Below, one piece after another: positions 18,654 through 25,857 of a stretch of 64,000 bases of DNA. The notes under the pieces are model-generated. The model made no database searches. It was not told where the DNA came from and saw nothing but the letters and a program-made list of their open reading frames with translations. The position numbers and the translations under genes were made by a program. Position 1 is the stretch's first letter. The number at the start of each line of letters is the position of its first letter. The DNA is from Bradyrhizobium niftali. Lineage in GTDB: Bacteria; Pseudomonadota; Alphaproteobacteria; Rhizobiales; Xanthobacteraceae. The stretch lies in assembly GCF_004571025.1 (NCBI RefSeq), contig NZ_SPQT01000022.1, positions 62,001 through 126,000 on the forward strand. The letters run 5' to 3'.

Positions 18654-18798
18654 TACTCCCTCTCCCCGTTCTTACGGGGGAGGGTTGGGGTGAGGGCTAT
18701 CCGCGATCACAGTGAGAGACGGACTCGCGGAGAGTCCCCCTCACCGGAATCCGCGCTACGCGCGCATTCCGGCCTCTCCCCGCACGCGGGGAGAGGCG
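18654..18798. repeat. Intergenic palindromic repeat, family E
   Basis: CTCCCTCTCCCCGTTCTTACGGGGG and TTGGGGTGAGGG at the left match inverted CCCTCACC and CTCTCCCCGCACGCGGGGAGAG at the right, with an inner CCGGAATCCGCGCTACGCGCGCATTCCGG hairpin cut in several arms. It fills most of the gap between phoD and the next minus-strand gene. Confidence 0.7.
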
Positions 18799-18803
18799 AA
18801 GGC

Positions 18804-19250
18804 TCAGCGCTGCCAGTTGCAGATGCCGCCGGAGCGGCACGGCCAGGTCTGGATGCGGGTATCCCTCGCCTGCGCATCCAGCGGATTGCCGTGGCGATTC
18901 GCGAGCTTGGTCCGGGCCGCACCGCGCGGCTGCGCGGGCTTGACGTGCGCGACCTTCGGCTCCGACACATGCACGCGTTCGGCGGCGACCTTCTTCGGCA
19001 CGTCCATGGGCTCGGCGCGGGCCTGCGCTTCGCTGCCGCCGCGGGCCTCGAGTGCGACCGGTGCGAACCGCGTCTCCGGCCCGAGCCGCTTCGGCGACAA
19101 CACCGCCTTGGACAGATCGAGGCCGAGATATTCATCAGGCTTGTAGTCATCAGCGCGCGCGACGCCGCCCCATGCGAGCACGAGGGCAACGGCGACGGCA
19201 AAATGAGCGCTCTTCAGGACCACGGACGCCTCCTGAAATTGATTTATCAA
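18804..19250 (-). CDS. Secreted hypothetical protein
   Basis: A 148-aa protein not recognised by name. The signal peptide (SAHFAVAVALVLAWGGVARA, cleavage before DDYKPDE) is clear. The mature part is unstructured-looking and rich in Ala, Lys and Arg, with a C-terminal pair of cysteines in TWPCRSGGICNWQR that could form a disulfide or bind a ligand. An earlier Met (MINQFQEASVVLK) is used because GGAGGC stands upstream. Its end abuts the family E palindrome. Confidence 0.65.
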   Translation of the reverse strand: MINQFQEASVVLKSAHFAVAVALVLAWGGVARADDYKPDEYLGLDLSKAVLSPKRLGPETRFAPVALEARGGSEAQARAEPMDVPKKVAAERVHVSEPKVAHVKPAQPRGAARTKLANRHGNPLDAQARDTRIQTWPCRSGGICNWQR

Positions 19251-19332
19251 AGGGGTAATTTACCCCTATTTAGGAAGCGTCGCGCGCAATTCCAGCGTTC
19301 AAGTGCCGCCGTGGTTAAGAAGTTTGGCAGTG

Positions 19333-20334
19333 TCAGGCGACCTTTCGCGTCGCACCCGTCCCATCCAGGAACCCCATCAGGCGGCTGCGGATGATGGTTT
19401 CCGCCTGGCCCATGATGCGATCGACGAGTTCCTTGCAGGATGGGATGTCGTGGATGAGACCCGCGACCATTCCGCAGCTCCAGGCGCCCGCGTCCATCTC
19501 TCCGTCCAGCATGATCCTGGGATAGACGCCCGCGACCTGGTCGTGGATGTCGTCGATGGTGAGCTTGGCGCCCTTCGCGCGCTCGATCTCGAGCAGACGA
19601 TCGACATTGGCGTTCTTCAGGACGCGTTCGGTGTTGCGCAAGCTCCGCATGATCAGACGGGTGTCGAGCTCGGTTGCCGCAACAAGCGCATTCTTCACGT
19701 TCTGATGCACCGGCGCCTCCTTGGTCGCGATGAAGCGCGTGCCCATGTTCATGCCGGCCGCGCCCAGCGACAGCGCCGCGACGAGGCTGCGCCCGTCGGC
19801 CATGCCGCCGGAGGCGACGAACGGGATCTTCAATTCCTCCGCTGCCCGCGGCAGCAGGATCATGTTCGGAATGTCGTCCTCACCGGGATGGCCGCCGCAC
19901 TCAAAGCCGTCGACGCTGACGGCATCGCAGCCGATGCGCTCGGCCTTCAGGGAATGGCGCACCGATGTGCATTTGTGGATCACCTTGATGCCGGCCGCCT
20001 TCAGCGCCGGCATATACTGTTCCGGGCTGCGACCTGCAGTCTCCACTGACTTGACGCCACCTTCGACAATGGCCGCGATGTATTCGGGATAAGGCGGTGC
20101 CGAGAAGGCCGGCAGAAAGGTGAGGTTCACGCCGAACGGCTTGTCGGTCATGTCGCGGCAGCGCGCGATCTCTTTTGCCAGCAGCTCCGGCGTCTTCTGC
20201 GTGAGACCGGTGATGATGCCGAGCCCGCCGGCATTGGAGACGGCGGCGGCCAGCTCGGCAAAGCCGACGAAATGCATGCCGCCCTGAATGATGGGGTGCT
20301 CGATGCCGAACAGTTCGGTGATCGCGGTCTTCAC
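19333..20334 (-). CDS. Nitronate monooxygenase (2-nitropropane dioxygenase family)
   Basis: A 333-aa FMN-dependent TIM-barrel enzyme that oxidises alkyl nitronates such as propionate 3-nitronate, a plant toxin. Visible are PIIQGGMHFVGFAELAAAVS, the catalytic His region with VDGFECGGHPGEDDI, the FMN phosphate loop VASGGMADGRSLVAAL and GAAGMNMGTRF. Family members also act as enoyl reductase-like proteins, so the substrate is not certain. The gene lies 62 bp downstream of an SDR gene on the same strand and probably forms a two-gene unit opposite an HxlR regulator. Confidence 0.88.
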   Translation of the reverse strand: MKTAITELFGIEHPIIQGGMHFVGFAELAAAVSNAGGLGIITGLTQKTPELLAKEIARCRDMTDKPFGVNLTFLPAFSAPPYPEYIAAIVEGGVKSVETAGRSPEQYMPALKAAGIKVIHKCTSVRHSLKAERIGCDAVSVDGFECGGHPGEDDIPNMILLPRAAEELKIPFVASGGMADGRSLVAALSLGAAGMNMGTRFIATKEAPVHQNVKNALVAATELDTRLIMRSLRNTERVLKNANVDRLLEIERAKGAKLTIDDIHDQVAGVYPRIMLDGEMDAGAWSCGMVAGLIHDIPSCKELVDRIMGQAETIIRSRLMGFLDGTGATRKVA

Positions 20335-20396
20335 GCAGGCTTCCTCCCGGATTTCGGTTTGTATGGGTTCAGTCTAGTCGCAGTCTCGTGTCGCGG

Positions 20397-21134
20397 TCAC
20401 CATTTCTCTCCGAAAGGCCGGATCTCCATCTCGAAGGTCCAGGCGCTCTTCGGCTGCTGGTAGAGCTGCCAATAGGAATCGGCCACCGCCGACGGCGGCA
20501 TCAGCAGGTCGGGATTATCCAGCGCGTTCGGGCCGAGCGCTTCGAGCCGGCGCTGCCGCACCCATTCGGTATCAACGCCGGAATCGATGATGAGATGGGC
20601 GACGTGGATGTTCTTCGGCCCGAGCTCACGCGCCATCGCCTGCGCCACCGCGCGCAGGCCGAATTTGGCGCTGGCGAACGCGGCAAAGCCGCTGCCGCCC
20701 CGCAAGCTTGCCGTCGCGCCGGTGAAGAAGATATTGCCGCCGCCGCGCGGAAGCATCAGGCGCGCCGCTTCCCGGCCTGCGAGGAAGCCGGAAAAGCAGG
20801 CCATCTCCCAGGCTTTGCGGAACACGCGCTCGGTGGTGTCGAGGATCGGGAAATTGACGTTGGCGCCGACGTTGAAGATGCAAACTTCCAGCGGTGCGTG
20901 CTTGTCGGCATCGTCGAGGAAGGCGATGACCTCTTCCTCTTTCCGCGCATCGAGCGAGCGCGCGTGGATCTCGCCGCCGGCGGCCTCGATATCCTTCACC
21001 AGAGGCGCCAGTTTGTCGCCGTTGCGGCGTCCGGCGAAGACCGAAAAACCCTCGGCTGCGAATTTCTTGGCAATCTCGGAGCCGATGAAATCGCCGGCCC
21101 CGATCACGGCAGCTGTCGCGTTTCGCTTGGGCAA
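20397..21134 (-). CDS. Divergent SDR-family protein, catalytic Tyr replaced by Phe
   Basis: A 245-aa Rossmann protein of the short-chain dehydrogenase superfamily: AAVIGAGDFIGSEIAKKFAAEG binding loop and RRNGDKL after strand 2 suggesting NADP(H). At the active site the usual YxxxK reads FASAK (GFAAFASAKFGLRA), and the strand normally carrying Ser reads FFTGATAS. This predicts altered or lost dehydrogenase chemistry. The start is TTG with GAGGAGG 5 bp upstream, stronger than any ATG nearby. It probably heads the operon with the nitronate monooxygenase. Confidence 0.85.
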   Translation of the reverse strand: MPKRNATAAVIGAGDFIGSEIAKKFAAEGFSVFAGRRNGDKLAPLVKDIEAAGGEIHARSLDARKEEEVIAFLDDADKHAPLEVCIFNVGANVNFPILDTTERVFRKAWEMACFSGFLAGREAARLMLPRGGGNIFFTGATASLRGGSGFAAFASAKFGLRAVAQAMARELGPKNIHVAHLIIDSGVDTEWVRQRRLEALGPNALDNPDLLMPPSAVADSYWQLYQQPKSAWTFEMEIRPFGEKW

Positions 21135-21176
21135 GGTCGCCTCCTCAGGTGCGCATGTGTTTGAACCGAAGGCTAT

Positions 21177-21193
21177 AGTTCTAAAATAGAACT
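21177..21193. promoter_or_regulatory. Perfect inverted repeat, candidate HxlR operator
   Basis: AGTTCTA-AAA-TAGAACT, 7-bp arms with a 3-bp spacer, lies in the 162-bp gap between the divergent SDR gene (43 bp before its start) and the HxlR regulator. The position fits an operator controlling the SDR-monooxygenase unit and perhaps the regulator. That the HxlR protein binds here is an inference. Confidence 0.6.
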
Positions 21194-21296
21194 GTCAAAT
21201 TTCGGGGTGGGATGCTAGCTTCAGGGACAAATTGCATTGATCGTTCAAGTCAGTTCCTTTTTCTGACTTACTACGCCTGCGGCCGGAGACCGGATC

Positions 21297-21761
21297 ATGA
21301 AGTGGGACACGCTGGACGAAGAGCCCTGCTCGCTCTCCCGTACCGTCGCCGTGGTCGGCGATCGCTGGACGCTTCTGATCCTGCGCGAATGCTTTTTGCG
21401 CGTGCGACGGTTCGAGGGATTTCAGTCCTCGCTCCAGATCACCAGGCATCTTCTGTCGGAGCGGCTGAAGAAGCTGGTCCGCTTCGGCATCCTGCGCCGC
21501 GTCCCCTATTCCGAGGCGCCCAAGCGCTACGAATATATCCTGACGCAGAAGGGCCTCGACCTCTACCCGATCATCATGGCGATGGTGCATTGGGGCGACA
21601 CCCACATGGGCGACGAACGCGGTCGCCCGATGCTGCATGAGCACAAGACCTGCGGCAAGCTGTTCGACCCGGTGATGGTGTGCTCGGAATGCGGCGAGGT
21701 GCTGCATGCGAAGCAGGTGCATGTGCACGCGGGGCCGGGGCGCAACGAGGCGGTGGGGTGA
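21297..21761 (+). CDS. HxlR-family winged-helix transcriptional regulator
   Basis: A 154-aa regulator. It begins with the HxlR hallmark (PCSLSRTVAVVGDRWTLLIL then RECFLRVRRFEGFQ), continues with the recognition region QITRHLLSERLKKLVRFGIL and the wing RYEYILTQKGLDLYPIIMAM. The family's single conserved Cys (EEPCSLS) at the start often senses oxidants or aldehydes. A C-terminal CSECGEVL with two more Cys could bind metal. It is divergent from the SDR and nitronate monooxygenase genes, which are its likely targets. Confidence 0.88.
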   Translation: MKWDTLDEEPCSLSRTVAVVGDRWTLLILRECFLRVRRFEGFQSSLQITRHLLSERLKKLVRFGILRRVPYSEAPKRYEYILTQKGLDLYPIIMAMVHWGDTHMGDERGRPMLHEHKTCGKLFDPVMVCSECGEVLHAKQVHVHAGPGRNEAVG

Positions 21762-21885
21762 GTGGCGCTGACGCGCACAGCACTGCCGCGGTGGGATCAT
21801 CAGCACGGCTGACGATCGCGAGCGAAAGCGCGGTGCCGATGCCGCACTCTTCGTTCGTGATACTTTCAGCCTCGGCGCACCTTGG

Positions 21886-22044
21886 TCAGTGCGTCTTGGT
21901 GGTTTGCCACTTTTCCAGATCGGGCTTCGCCTCGCCCGATCGCTGCTCCTTCTCCGGATTGCCCTTCCAGGGCTTGTCCGTCTGGGCGTGCGATCCCCGA
22001 TCGTTCTGATGCCGGGGATCGTCGGTGGGCTTTTCCTTGCTCAT
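21886..22044 (-). CDS. Small hydrophilic protein, 52 aa
   Basis: A short gene read directly from the sequence: MSKEKPTDDPRHQNDRGSHA begins a 52-residue hydrophilic protein ending in DLEKWQTTKTH. AAGGAGATCC stands just before the ATG, an excellent ribosome binding site. Composition (Lys, Glu, Asp, Gln, Pro; no hydrophobic core) fits an intrinsically disordered stress protein. It lies 23 bp downstream of the PRC-barrel gene on the same strand and is likely co-transcribed with it. Function unknown. Confidence 0.65.
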   Translation of the reverse strand: MSKEKPTDDPRHQNDRGSHAQTDKPWKGNPEKEQRSGEAKPDLEKWQTTKTH

Positions 22045-22067
22045 TGGATCTCCTTAAGGTGCGGAGC

Positions 22068-22442
22068 CTACGCGAAGGGAACGCCATAGTAGGAGTTGAT
22101 GCCGCGCACCGCCGCATCGTCACCCCAGTTCCAATCGCTCTGCTCACCATATTTCGGCGCGCCCTGCAGCTCCTTGGCCGTAATCCCCGTCACGTAGCCA
22201 CCGAGTTCGGTGTCGTACTTCAGGGACTGCCAAGGCAGGGGATAGTGGTCATTTCCGACGCCCAGAAATCCGCCAAAGCCGAGCACGGCGTAGGACACCT
22301 TGCCGCTGATCTTGTCGATCATCACGCGCTCGATCGAACCGATCTTGTTGCGATCCGCGCCATAGACCGATGTTCCCTCGACCCTGTCGCTGCCGATCAA
22401 CCGGCCCATTTCGCTGCGGTCCAGTTCGCCTTGATCCAACAT
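22068..22442 (-). CDS. PRC-barrel domain protein
   Basis: A 124-aa protein with the PRC-barrel fold: DRSEMGRLIGSDRVEGTSVY, NKIGSIERVMIDKISGKVSY, YAVLGFGGFLGVGNDHYPLP and WQSLKYDTELGGYVTGI are the expected strand pairs. Free-standing PRC-barrel proteins are common in rhizobial general-stress regulons and in RNA- or photosystem-related roles; here the context favours stress. The ATG at 22442 has GGAG 8 bp upstream. It precedes a 52-aa hydrophilic protein on the same strand. Confidence 0.85.
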   Translation of the reverse strand: MLDQGELDRSEMGRLIGSDRVEGTSVYGADRNKIGSIERVMIDKISGKVSYAVLGFGGFLGVGNDHYPLPWQSLKYDTELGGYVTGITAKELQGAPKYGEQSDWNWGDDAAVRGINSYYGVPFA

Positions 22443-22521
22443 CTCAATTCTCCACTCAGCCAGTGTGTGGACCAATCTGTTCCGATGGTGATCGTTCCAA
22501 AGCGGGTTCGGCGGCTCATCA

Positions 22522-22546
22522 GGAACATCGCTGGAAACGAGTGGTT
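22522..22546 (+). promoter_or_regulatory. EcfG-like promoter upstream of the 75-aa gene
   Basis: GGAAC (22522-22526), 16 bp, then GGTT (22543-22546), one mismatch from the GGAAC-N16/17-CGTT consensus of the alphaproteobacterial general stress sigma factor. It lies 27 bp before the ATG at 22573. The match is suggestive only. Confidence 0.4.
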
Positions 22547-22572
22547 CTCTGAGTCCTCAGAGGACATGAACC

Positions 22573-22800
22573 ATGAGCGACTTTCGCGACATCCAGCACG
22601 GCGTCAACGATCCCGTCGACGGGCTCGACGTGAAGCGGCACATCAACTCCACCCAGACACCGCATGAGCGCGCGCAGCATCATGCCGACGTGCGGTCAGC
22701 GCCGTCGGCCTCGCCGGACGAACCGTTCCTGCCGGAGCGATTGCGGCGCAAGCCGACCGATCCGATCAACCCGCGCACCGGCCGCAATCCGGCCGACTAG
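22573..22800 (+). CDS. Small hydrophilic stress-type protein, 75 aa
   Basis: A 75-aa protein not recognised by name: MSDFRDIQHGVNDPVDGLDV, then His-rich ERAQHHADVRSAP and a tail with two PxNPRTGRNP-like turns. It contains no hydrophobic core and should be largely disordered. It sits in the cluster of short stress-type genes and follows a GGAAC-N16-GGTT motif. GAGGACATGAACC precedes the ATG. Function unknown. Confidence 0.6.
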   Translation: MSDFRDIQHGVNDPVDGLDVKRHINSTQTPHERAQHHADVRSAPSASPDEPFLPERLRRKPTDPINPRTGRNPAD

Positions 22801-22845
22801 CCGCTCAGGAGCATCGGCTCCGGCGCTGTTTTGGTCGTCACAAAC

Positions 22846-22923
22846 GTGCAGCTCGCGGCGGCCGACGCCAGCTACGCGACGGGCCAGGTCTACGGCGCGG
22901 CGGGCGGTTCGGGACAGCCGTAG
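22846..22923 (+). pseudogene. 3' remnant of an SDR gene
   Basis: Twenty-five codons ending at a stop read VQLAAADASYATGQVYGAAG then GSGQP, which is the characteristic C-terminus of YghA-like short-chain dehydrogenases (DASYxTGQVYG..GG..QP). Nothing upstream in frame continues the SDR fold; the 75-aa gene stands there instead. The most economical reading is a deletion that removed all but the last 25 codons. Confidence 0.6.
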
Positions 22924-23001
22924 CCGCTCGGCGCAGGAACCTCTCCGAGTGCCCGAGCTTTACAGAACGATCATGCAGACTATTTCGCCAACCGCAAGCC
23001 G

Positions 23002-23583
23002 ATGGCGCTCGTAACAGTCAAACCGACCCGGATCGATATCGCGATAGCAAATGAGATCGCGGATCATACCAATCCGGAGCTCGAGCAAGCTGCTGGAGCG
23101 CTGACCTGGGCCGCGGACGAGCATGTGCTGCTTGCCTTCGCCGCCGCAGGTTGGCTTTACGTTCAGCTTCGACGTCCCGATGAACGTCCCGCGGCAAATC
23201 ACGTCCTGACAGTTTCGCTGGTGACGGCGGTGCTGCCGCATATCCTGAAATCCGTGTTCGATCAGATCAGGCCTGACCGCCTTACGGTTCGCGGCCATTG
23301 GCGCGGTGTTCCCATTTCCGGCCGATCCAGCGATGCATTTCCGTCCGGTCACGCCGTTCACATGGGAGCTCTTGCTTCCGCAGCCGGCCTGCTGCCGCCG
23401 GCGCCACGCCGACTTGTGCGCTCCGTCGCCGTCGCGCTTTCGCTGACGCGGGTCGCGCTGCTCGCACATTGGGCGAGCGACGTGGCCGCAGGCTTTGCGC
23501 TCGGCGCCGCCGTCGAGAGGCTGCTGCGGCCATGGACGCTGGCGAAGCCGCGCCACAAGCGCGGGATGCGGGCACGGCAATGA
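23002..23583 (+). CDS. PAP2-family phosphatase
   Basis: A 193-aa membrane phosphatase acting on lipid phosphates such as undecaprenyl pyrophosphate, phosphatidate or phosphatidylglycerophosphate. The three PAP2 motifs are present in order: the KSVFDQIRPDR lysine/arginine block, SDAFPSGHAVHMG with the PSGH motif, and TRVALLAHWASDVAAGFALG with the catalytic His and Asp. Hydrophobic helices lie between them. Its stop overlaps the next start in ATGA, so it is translationally coupled to two downstream membrane proteins, an apparent three-gene operon. Confidence 0.88.
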   Translation: MALVTVKPTRIDIAIANEIADHTNPELEQAAGALTWAADEHVLLAFAAAGWLYVQLRRPDERPAANHVLTVSLVTAVLPHILKSVFDQIRPDRLTVRGHWRGVPISGRSSDAFPSGHAVHMGALASAAGLLPPAPRRLVRSVAVALSLTRVALLAHWASDVAAGFALGAAVERLLRPWTLAKPRHKRGMRARQ

Positions 23584-23927
23584 CCGAATACGTCCTGCGC
23601 TTCATCGCGGGCGGCGTCATCGTCTCCGCCTTCGCCATCCTCGGCGACATGCTCAGGCCCAAAAGTTTCGCCGGACTGCTGGGCGCTGCGCCTTCGGTCG
23701 CACTGGCGACACTCGGCATCGCCGTCGTCCAGCACGGATCTCGTTATGCCGCCGCCGAAAGCTGGACCATGATCTACGGCGCCGTCGCCCTCGCCTGCTA
23801 CAGCGTCGTCGTCTGCCACCTCCTGATGAGGTTCCGGTTCGCCGCGCTGCCTGCCACCGTCCTCGCTTTTGCAGTCTGGCTCGTGGCCGCTTTTGCCCTG
23901 CTCGCCGGTCTCGGAGGTGCAGCCTGA
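23580..23927 (+). CDS. DUF3147-type membrane protein
   Basis: A 115-aa integral membrane protein with four hydrophobic segments (VLRFIAGGVIVSAFAILGDM, LLGAAPSVALATLGIAVVQH, WTMIYGAVALACYSVVVCHL, ALPATVLAFAVWLVAAFALL). The motif RPKSFAGLLGAAPSVALAT is typical of DUF3147 proteins, which have no known function. ATG overlaps the PAP2 stop as ATGA, and its own stop overlaps the following start, so the three are coupled. A role next to a lipid phosphatase is suggested by the arrangement only. Confidence 0.75.
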   Translation: MTEYVLRFIAGGVIVSAFAILGDMLRPKSFAGLLGAAPSVALATLGIAVVQHGSRYAAAESWTMIYGAVALACYSVVVCHLLMRFRFAALPATVLAFAVWLVAAFALLAGLGGAA

Positions 23928-24373
23928 TGCTGGTCAAGCTGTCGTCATCTTCGCTGAAGCAGACGCATTGGTACGAGTACGGCGTTCGCTTCGTGCTTGG
24001 CGGCCTGGCAACGGTTTTGGCGGGACTTGTCGGGGCCCATTTCGGCGAGTCCGTCGGTGGACTTTTCCTCGCGCTTCCTGCGGTCTTCTGCGCCAGCGCT
24101 ACGCTGATCGAAAGTCATGAGCGCCGTGCGAAAGAAAAGGCCGGTCTCAATGGCCGGCGACGGGGACAACAGGCTGCTGCGCTCGACGCCGCCGGAGCCG
24201 GCCTGGGAAGCATCGGTCTTGCTGCGTTCGCCGCCGTCTTCTCCATCACCGTTCCAGCGAGCACCGTCGGCGCATTCGTCGCAGCCATCGCAACCTGGGC
24301 CGCGGTCTCCGTGTCGATCTGGTGGCTGAGGCGAAAGCTGCGCATCGTCTCCCGACGACGCTCATCATCCTGA
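23927..24373 (+). CDS. DUF3147-like membrane protein, second copy
   Basis: A 148-aa membrane protein starting MLVKLSSSSLKQTHWYEYGV. Hydrophobic stretches RFVLGGLATVLAGLVGAHFG, VGGLFLALPAVFCASATLIE, GLGSIGLAAFAAVFSITVPA and TVGAFVAAIATWAAVSVSIW alternate with a charged loop (SHERRAKEKAGLNGRRRG). The GGLFLALPAVF block parallels the first DUF3147-like protein, so the two are distant paralogues that may pair in the membrane. The start overlaps the previous stop (TGATG). Confidence 0.72.
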   Translation: MLVKLSSSSLKQTHWYEYGVRFVLGGLATVLAGLVGAHFGESVGGLFLALPAVFCASATLIESHERRAKEKAGLNGRRRGQQAAALDAAGAGLGSIGLAAFAAVFSITVPASTVGAFVAAIATWAAVSVSIWWLRRKLRIVSRRRSSS

Positions 24374-24384
24374 CGCTGGCGCGA

Positions 24385-24576
24385 TCAGCGAGGCGCCAAG
24401 ACTTCCCGGGGCATCAGGAATTCAAACATCTCGGCCGCGGTCTGAAGCTGCTCGATGCGTGCGGCAACGGAATCGCGCTGAACGCCGGCCGGCAAGCTCG
24501 CAAGCTCATGCTCGAGCAGCAGCCTCTGCGCCTCGAGGCGTTGCTCGAATGTGTGGGGCTCAGACCGTCTTCGCAT
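24385..24576 (-). CDS. Small helical hypothetical protein, 63 aa
   Basis: MRRRSEPHTFEQRLEAQRLL begins a 63-aa protein, with a continuous amphipathic helix through LLEHELASLPAGVQRDSVAA and IEQLQTAAEMFEFLMP. A coiled coil is likely. I chose the ATG at 24576 over one 19 codons upstream because the extension reads as arginine-rich filler. The gene overlaps the end of the preceding small gene by 17 bp, indicating coupling. Function unknown. Confidence 0.6.
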   Translation of the reverse strand: MRRRSEPHTFEQRLEAQRLLLEHELASLPAGVQRDSVAARIEQLQTAAEMFEFLMPREVLAPR

Positions 24577-24718
24577 CGTCCGTCCTCGGGGGTTGCAGGC
24601 CCGGGCTGTTGGCCCAGCGCTCGACCTGCTCAATGACCTTCTGATGGCTTGGACGCACCGGCCTTGGTGCTTCGCGTTCCTCGGAAAGCTTGCGGGGTAA
24701 CCTGACCTCGTCAGTCAT
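24560..24718 (-). CDS. Small hypothetical protein, 52 aa
   Basis: MTDEVRLPRKLSEEREAPRP starts a 52-aa hydrophilic protein with the segment SHQKVIEQVERWANSPGLQP. GGGAGATGCGCC lies directly upstream of the ATG at 24718. A longer frame adds 41 residues rich in Lys and Ile that look like translated AT-rich intergenic DNA and was not used. It overlaps the following gene, so both are probably one transcript. Function unknown. Confidence 0.6.
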   Translation of the reverse strand: MTDEVRLPRKLSEEREAPRPVRPSHQKVIEQVERWANSPGLQPPRTDDAKTV

Positions 24719-24891
24719 GGCGCATCTCCCTTTCCCTATGAGAATGCGCCTCCGCGCGAATAGTTTCAAGTAACCTATTGATTTATTTAGATTATATTGC
24801 TCAACTGACGCTTTTTTGGACTCCTGTGGAACTCTCGGCAAGTTGGCCGGTTTAGCAAATTACTCATCTTGCTCAATTTGCGTGATTGACC

Positions 24892-25152
24892 ATGAACGAC
24901 CTTCGCGACGAGCGGCTCCAAGTCATGCTTTCGCCGGAAGAGCTGGCCGCAGTGGATGATTTCCGGTTCAAGCACCGCATGCCAACGCGTGCCGCGGCGG
25001 TCCGCGAGTTGCTCAAGTTCGGACTCGCAGCCGCGGGCATCGAGACAAGCATCGACCCGTCAACGGGCATCAAATCAAGCGAGTTTGGTGTATTTGGCCG
25101 GGGGCCAGACGGACACACGCCGGGAAAATCCGAGAACGACGCCGAGGATTGA
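24892..25152 (+). CDS. Ribbon-helix-helix-like protein
   Basis: An 86-aa protein beginning MNDLRDERLQVMLSPEELAA. A beta strand (RLQVMLS) is followed by two helices (PEELAAVDDFRFKHR, TRAAAVRELLKFGLAAAG), the layout of small RHH/CopG-type DNA-binding or antitoxin-like proteins; a variable acidic tail follows. No toxin partner lies beside it, so a regulatory role is more likely than toxin-antitoxin. I used ATG at 24892 rather than the TTG two codons upstream. The region before it is AT-rich. Confidence 0.75.
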   Translation: MNDLRDERLQVMLSPEELAAVDDFRFKHRMPTRAAAVRELLKFGLAAAGIETSIDPSTGIKSSEFGVFGRGPDGHTPGKSENDAED

Positions 25153-25329
25153 TTTCATCGGCCTCGCAAACCAAACGACCCCGGCACAGTGGGGTGCCAG
25201 GGCCGTCCTTGGAGATTGCTTCCGGCGCACCGGGGGCATGACAACCGGAAGCAATCCGTCGACTCTTCGCGCAGTGAATCGTTCCTTGCGAGAACTAGCC
25301 CGTCGGGGCGTCGCCGGAATCATCCGGCA

Positions 25330-25521
25330 TCACGCCGGATCCCGGCGTCTTGTTGTTTTGTTGTCGTTGAGCTTGGGATCGCGAGTCGCCTCACGCGACG
25401 GCGAGCCCCTCGAGCCCGTCTTGTGCGAGCTCGTCTTGTGCGCGGTCTGCGCGCGCTGCTTGTCGCGCGGTTGATCCTCCGCGCGGTTATCCCTGATGAT
25501 ACCGTGGTCGGAATGCGCCAT
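25330..25521 (-). CDS. Small charged hypothetical protein, 63 aa
   Basis: MAHSDHGIIRDNRAEDQPRD begins a 63-aa, almost entirely hydrophilic protein with several Lys/Arg/Thr/Ser stretches (KTSSHKTGSRGSPSREATR), ending DNKTTRRRDPA. It has the look of a disordered stress protein or nucleic acid-binding peptide. GGAGAGG stands 13 bp before the ATG, a little distant. Upstream at 25570-25594 on the same strand is GGAAC-N16-CGTA, close to the EcfG consensus. Confidence is moderate because the frame is short. Confidence 0.5.
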   Translation of the reverse strand: MAHSDHGIIRDNRAEDQPRDKQRAQTAHKTSSHKTGSRGSPSREATRDPKLNDNKTTRRRDPA

Positions 25522-25569
25522 GATGTCCACTCGCCTCTCCAGTTGTCCTGCCAGATGTCCCGAACCGCT

Positions 25570-25594
25570 TACGCGCCGGCGCGTCGAATGTTCC
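25570..25594 (-). promoter_or_regulatory. EcfG-like promoter upstream of the 63-aa gene
   Basis: On the minus strand GGAAC, 16 bp and CGTA: one mismatch from GGAAC-N16/17-CGTT. It lies 49 bp before the ATG at 25521, a sensible promoter position. Confidence 0.4.
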
Positions 25595-25617
25595 GGTTCA
25601 CACGAGAGGCCGCGGCG

Positions 25618-25749
25618 CTAGCTACGCGCCGCATGGACCGGGGCCGATGCATTTTCCAGATGCACCTGCCGCACCGTCGTCACCGTCGCGAACGCCACCG
25701 AGACGCCAAAAGCGAGAATGAGCGAAAGAAGAGCAAGACGTGGAGCCAT
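25618..25749 (-). CDS. Small secreted or single-pass membrane peptide, 43 aa
   Basis: A gene found by reading the strand directly: MAPRLALLSLILAFGVSVAF starts a 43-residue product ending in SAPVHAARS. The first 22 residues form one hydrophobic helix or a cleaved signal (VAFA-T). AAGGAG lies 8 bp before the ATG. The remaining 20 residues are hydrophilic. No homology can be claimed; the strong ribosome binding site and signal-like start are the support. Confidence 0.6.
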   Translation of the reverse strand: MAPRLALLSLILAFGVSVAFATVTTVRQVHLENASAPVHAARS

Positions 25750-25857
25750 TGCAAAATCTCCTTCTGGAATCGAAAATCAACGCGATTGACTGTTCCCGAA
25801 TGATCCTGGATTGGTCGCTTGCATTCCGTGCGCGGCCTCACACCCAAACGGGAGCGC

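Noticed and set aside
24892..25152. A toxin-antitoxin locus based on the RHH-like protein
   Set aside because: No toxin-sized partner overlaps or follows it; the next genes are on the opposite strand and unrelated.
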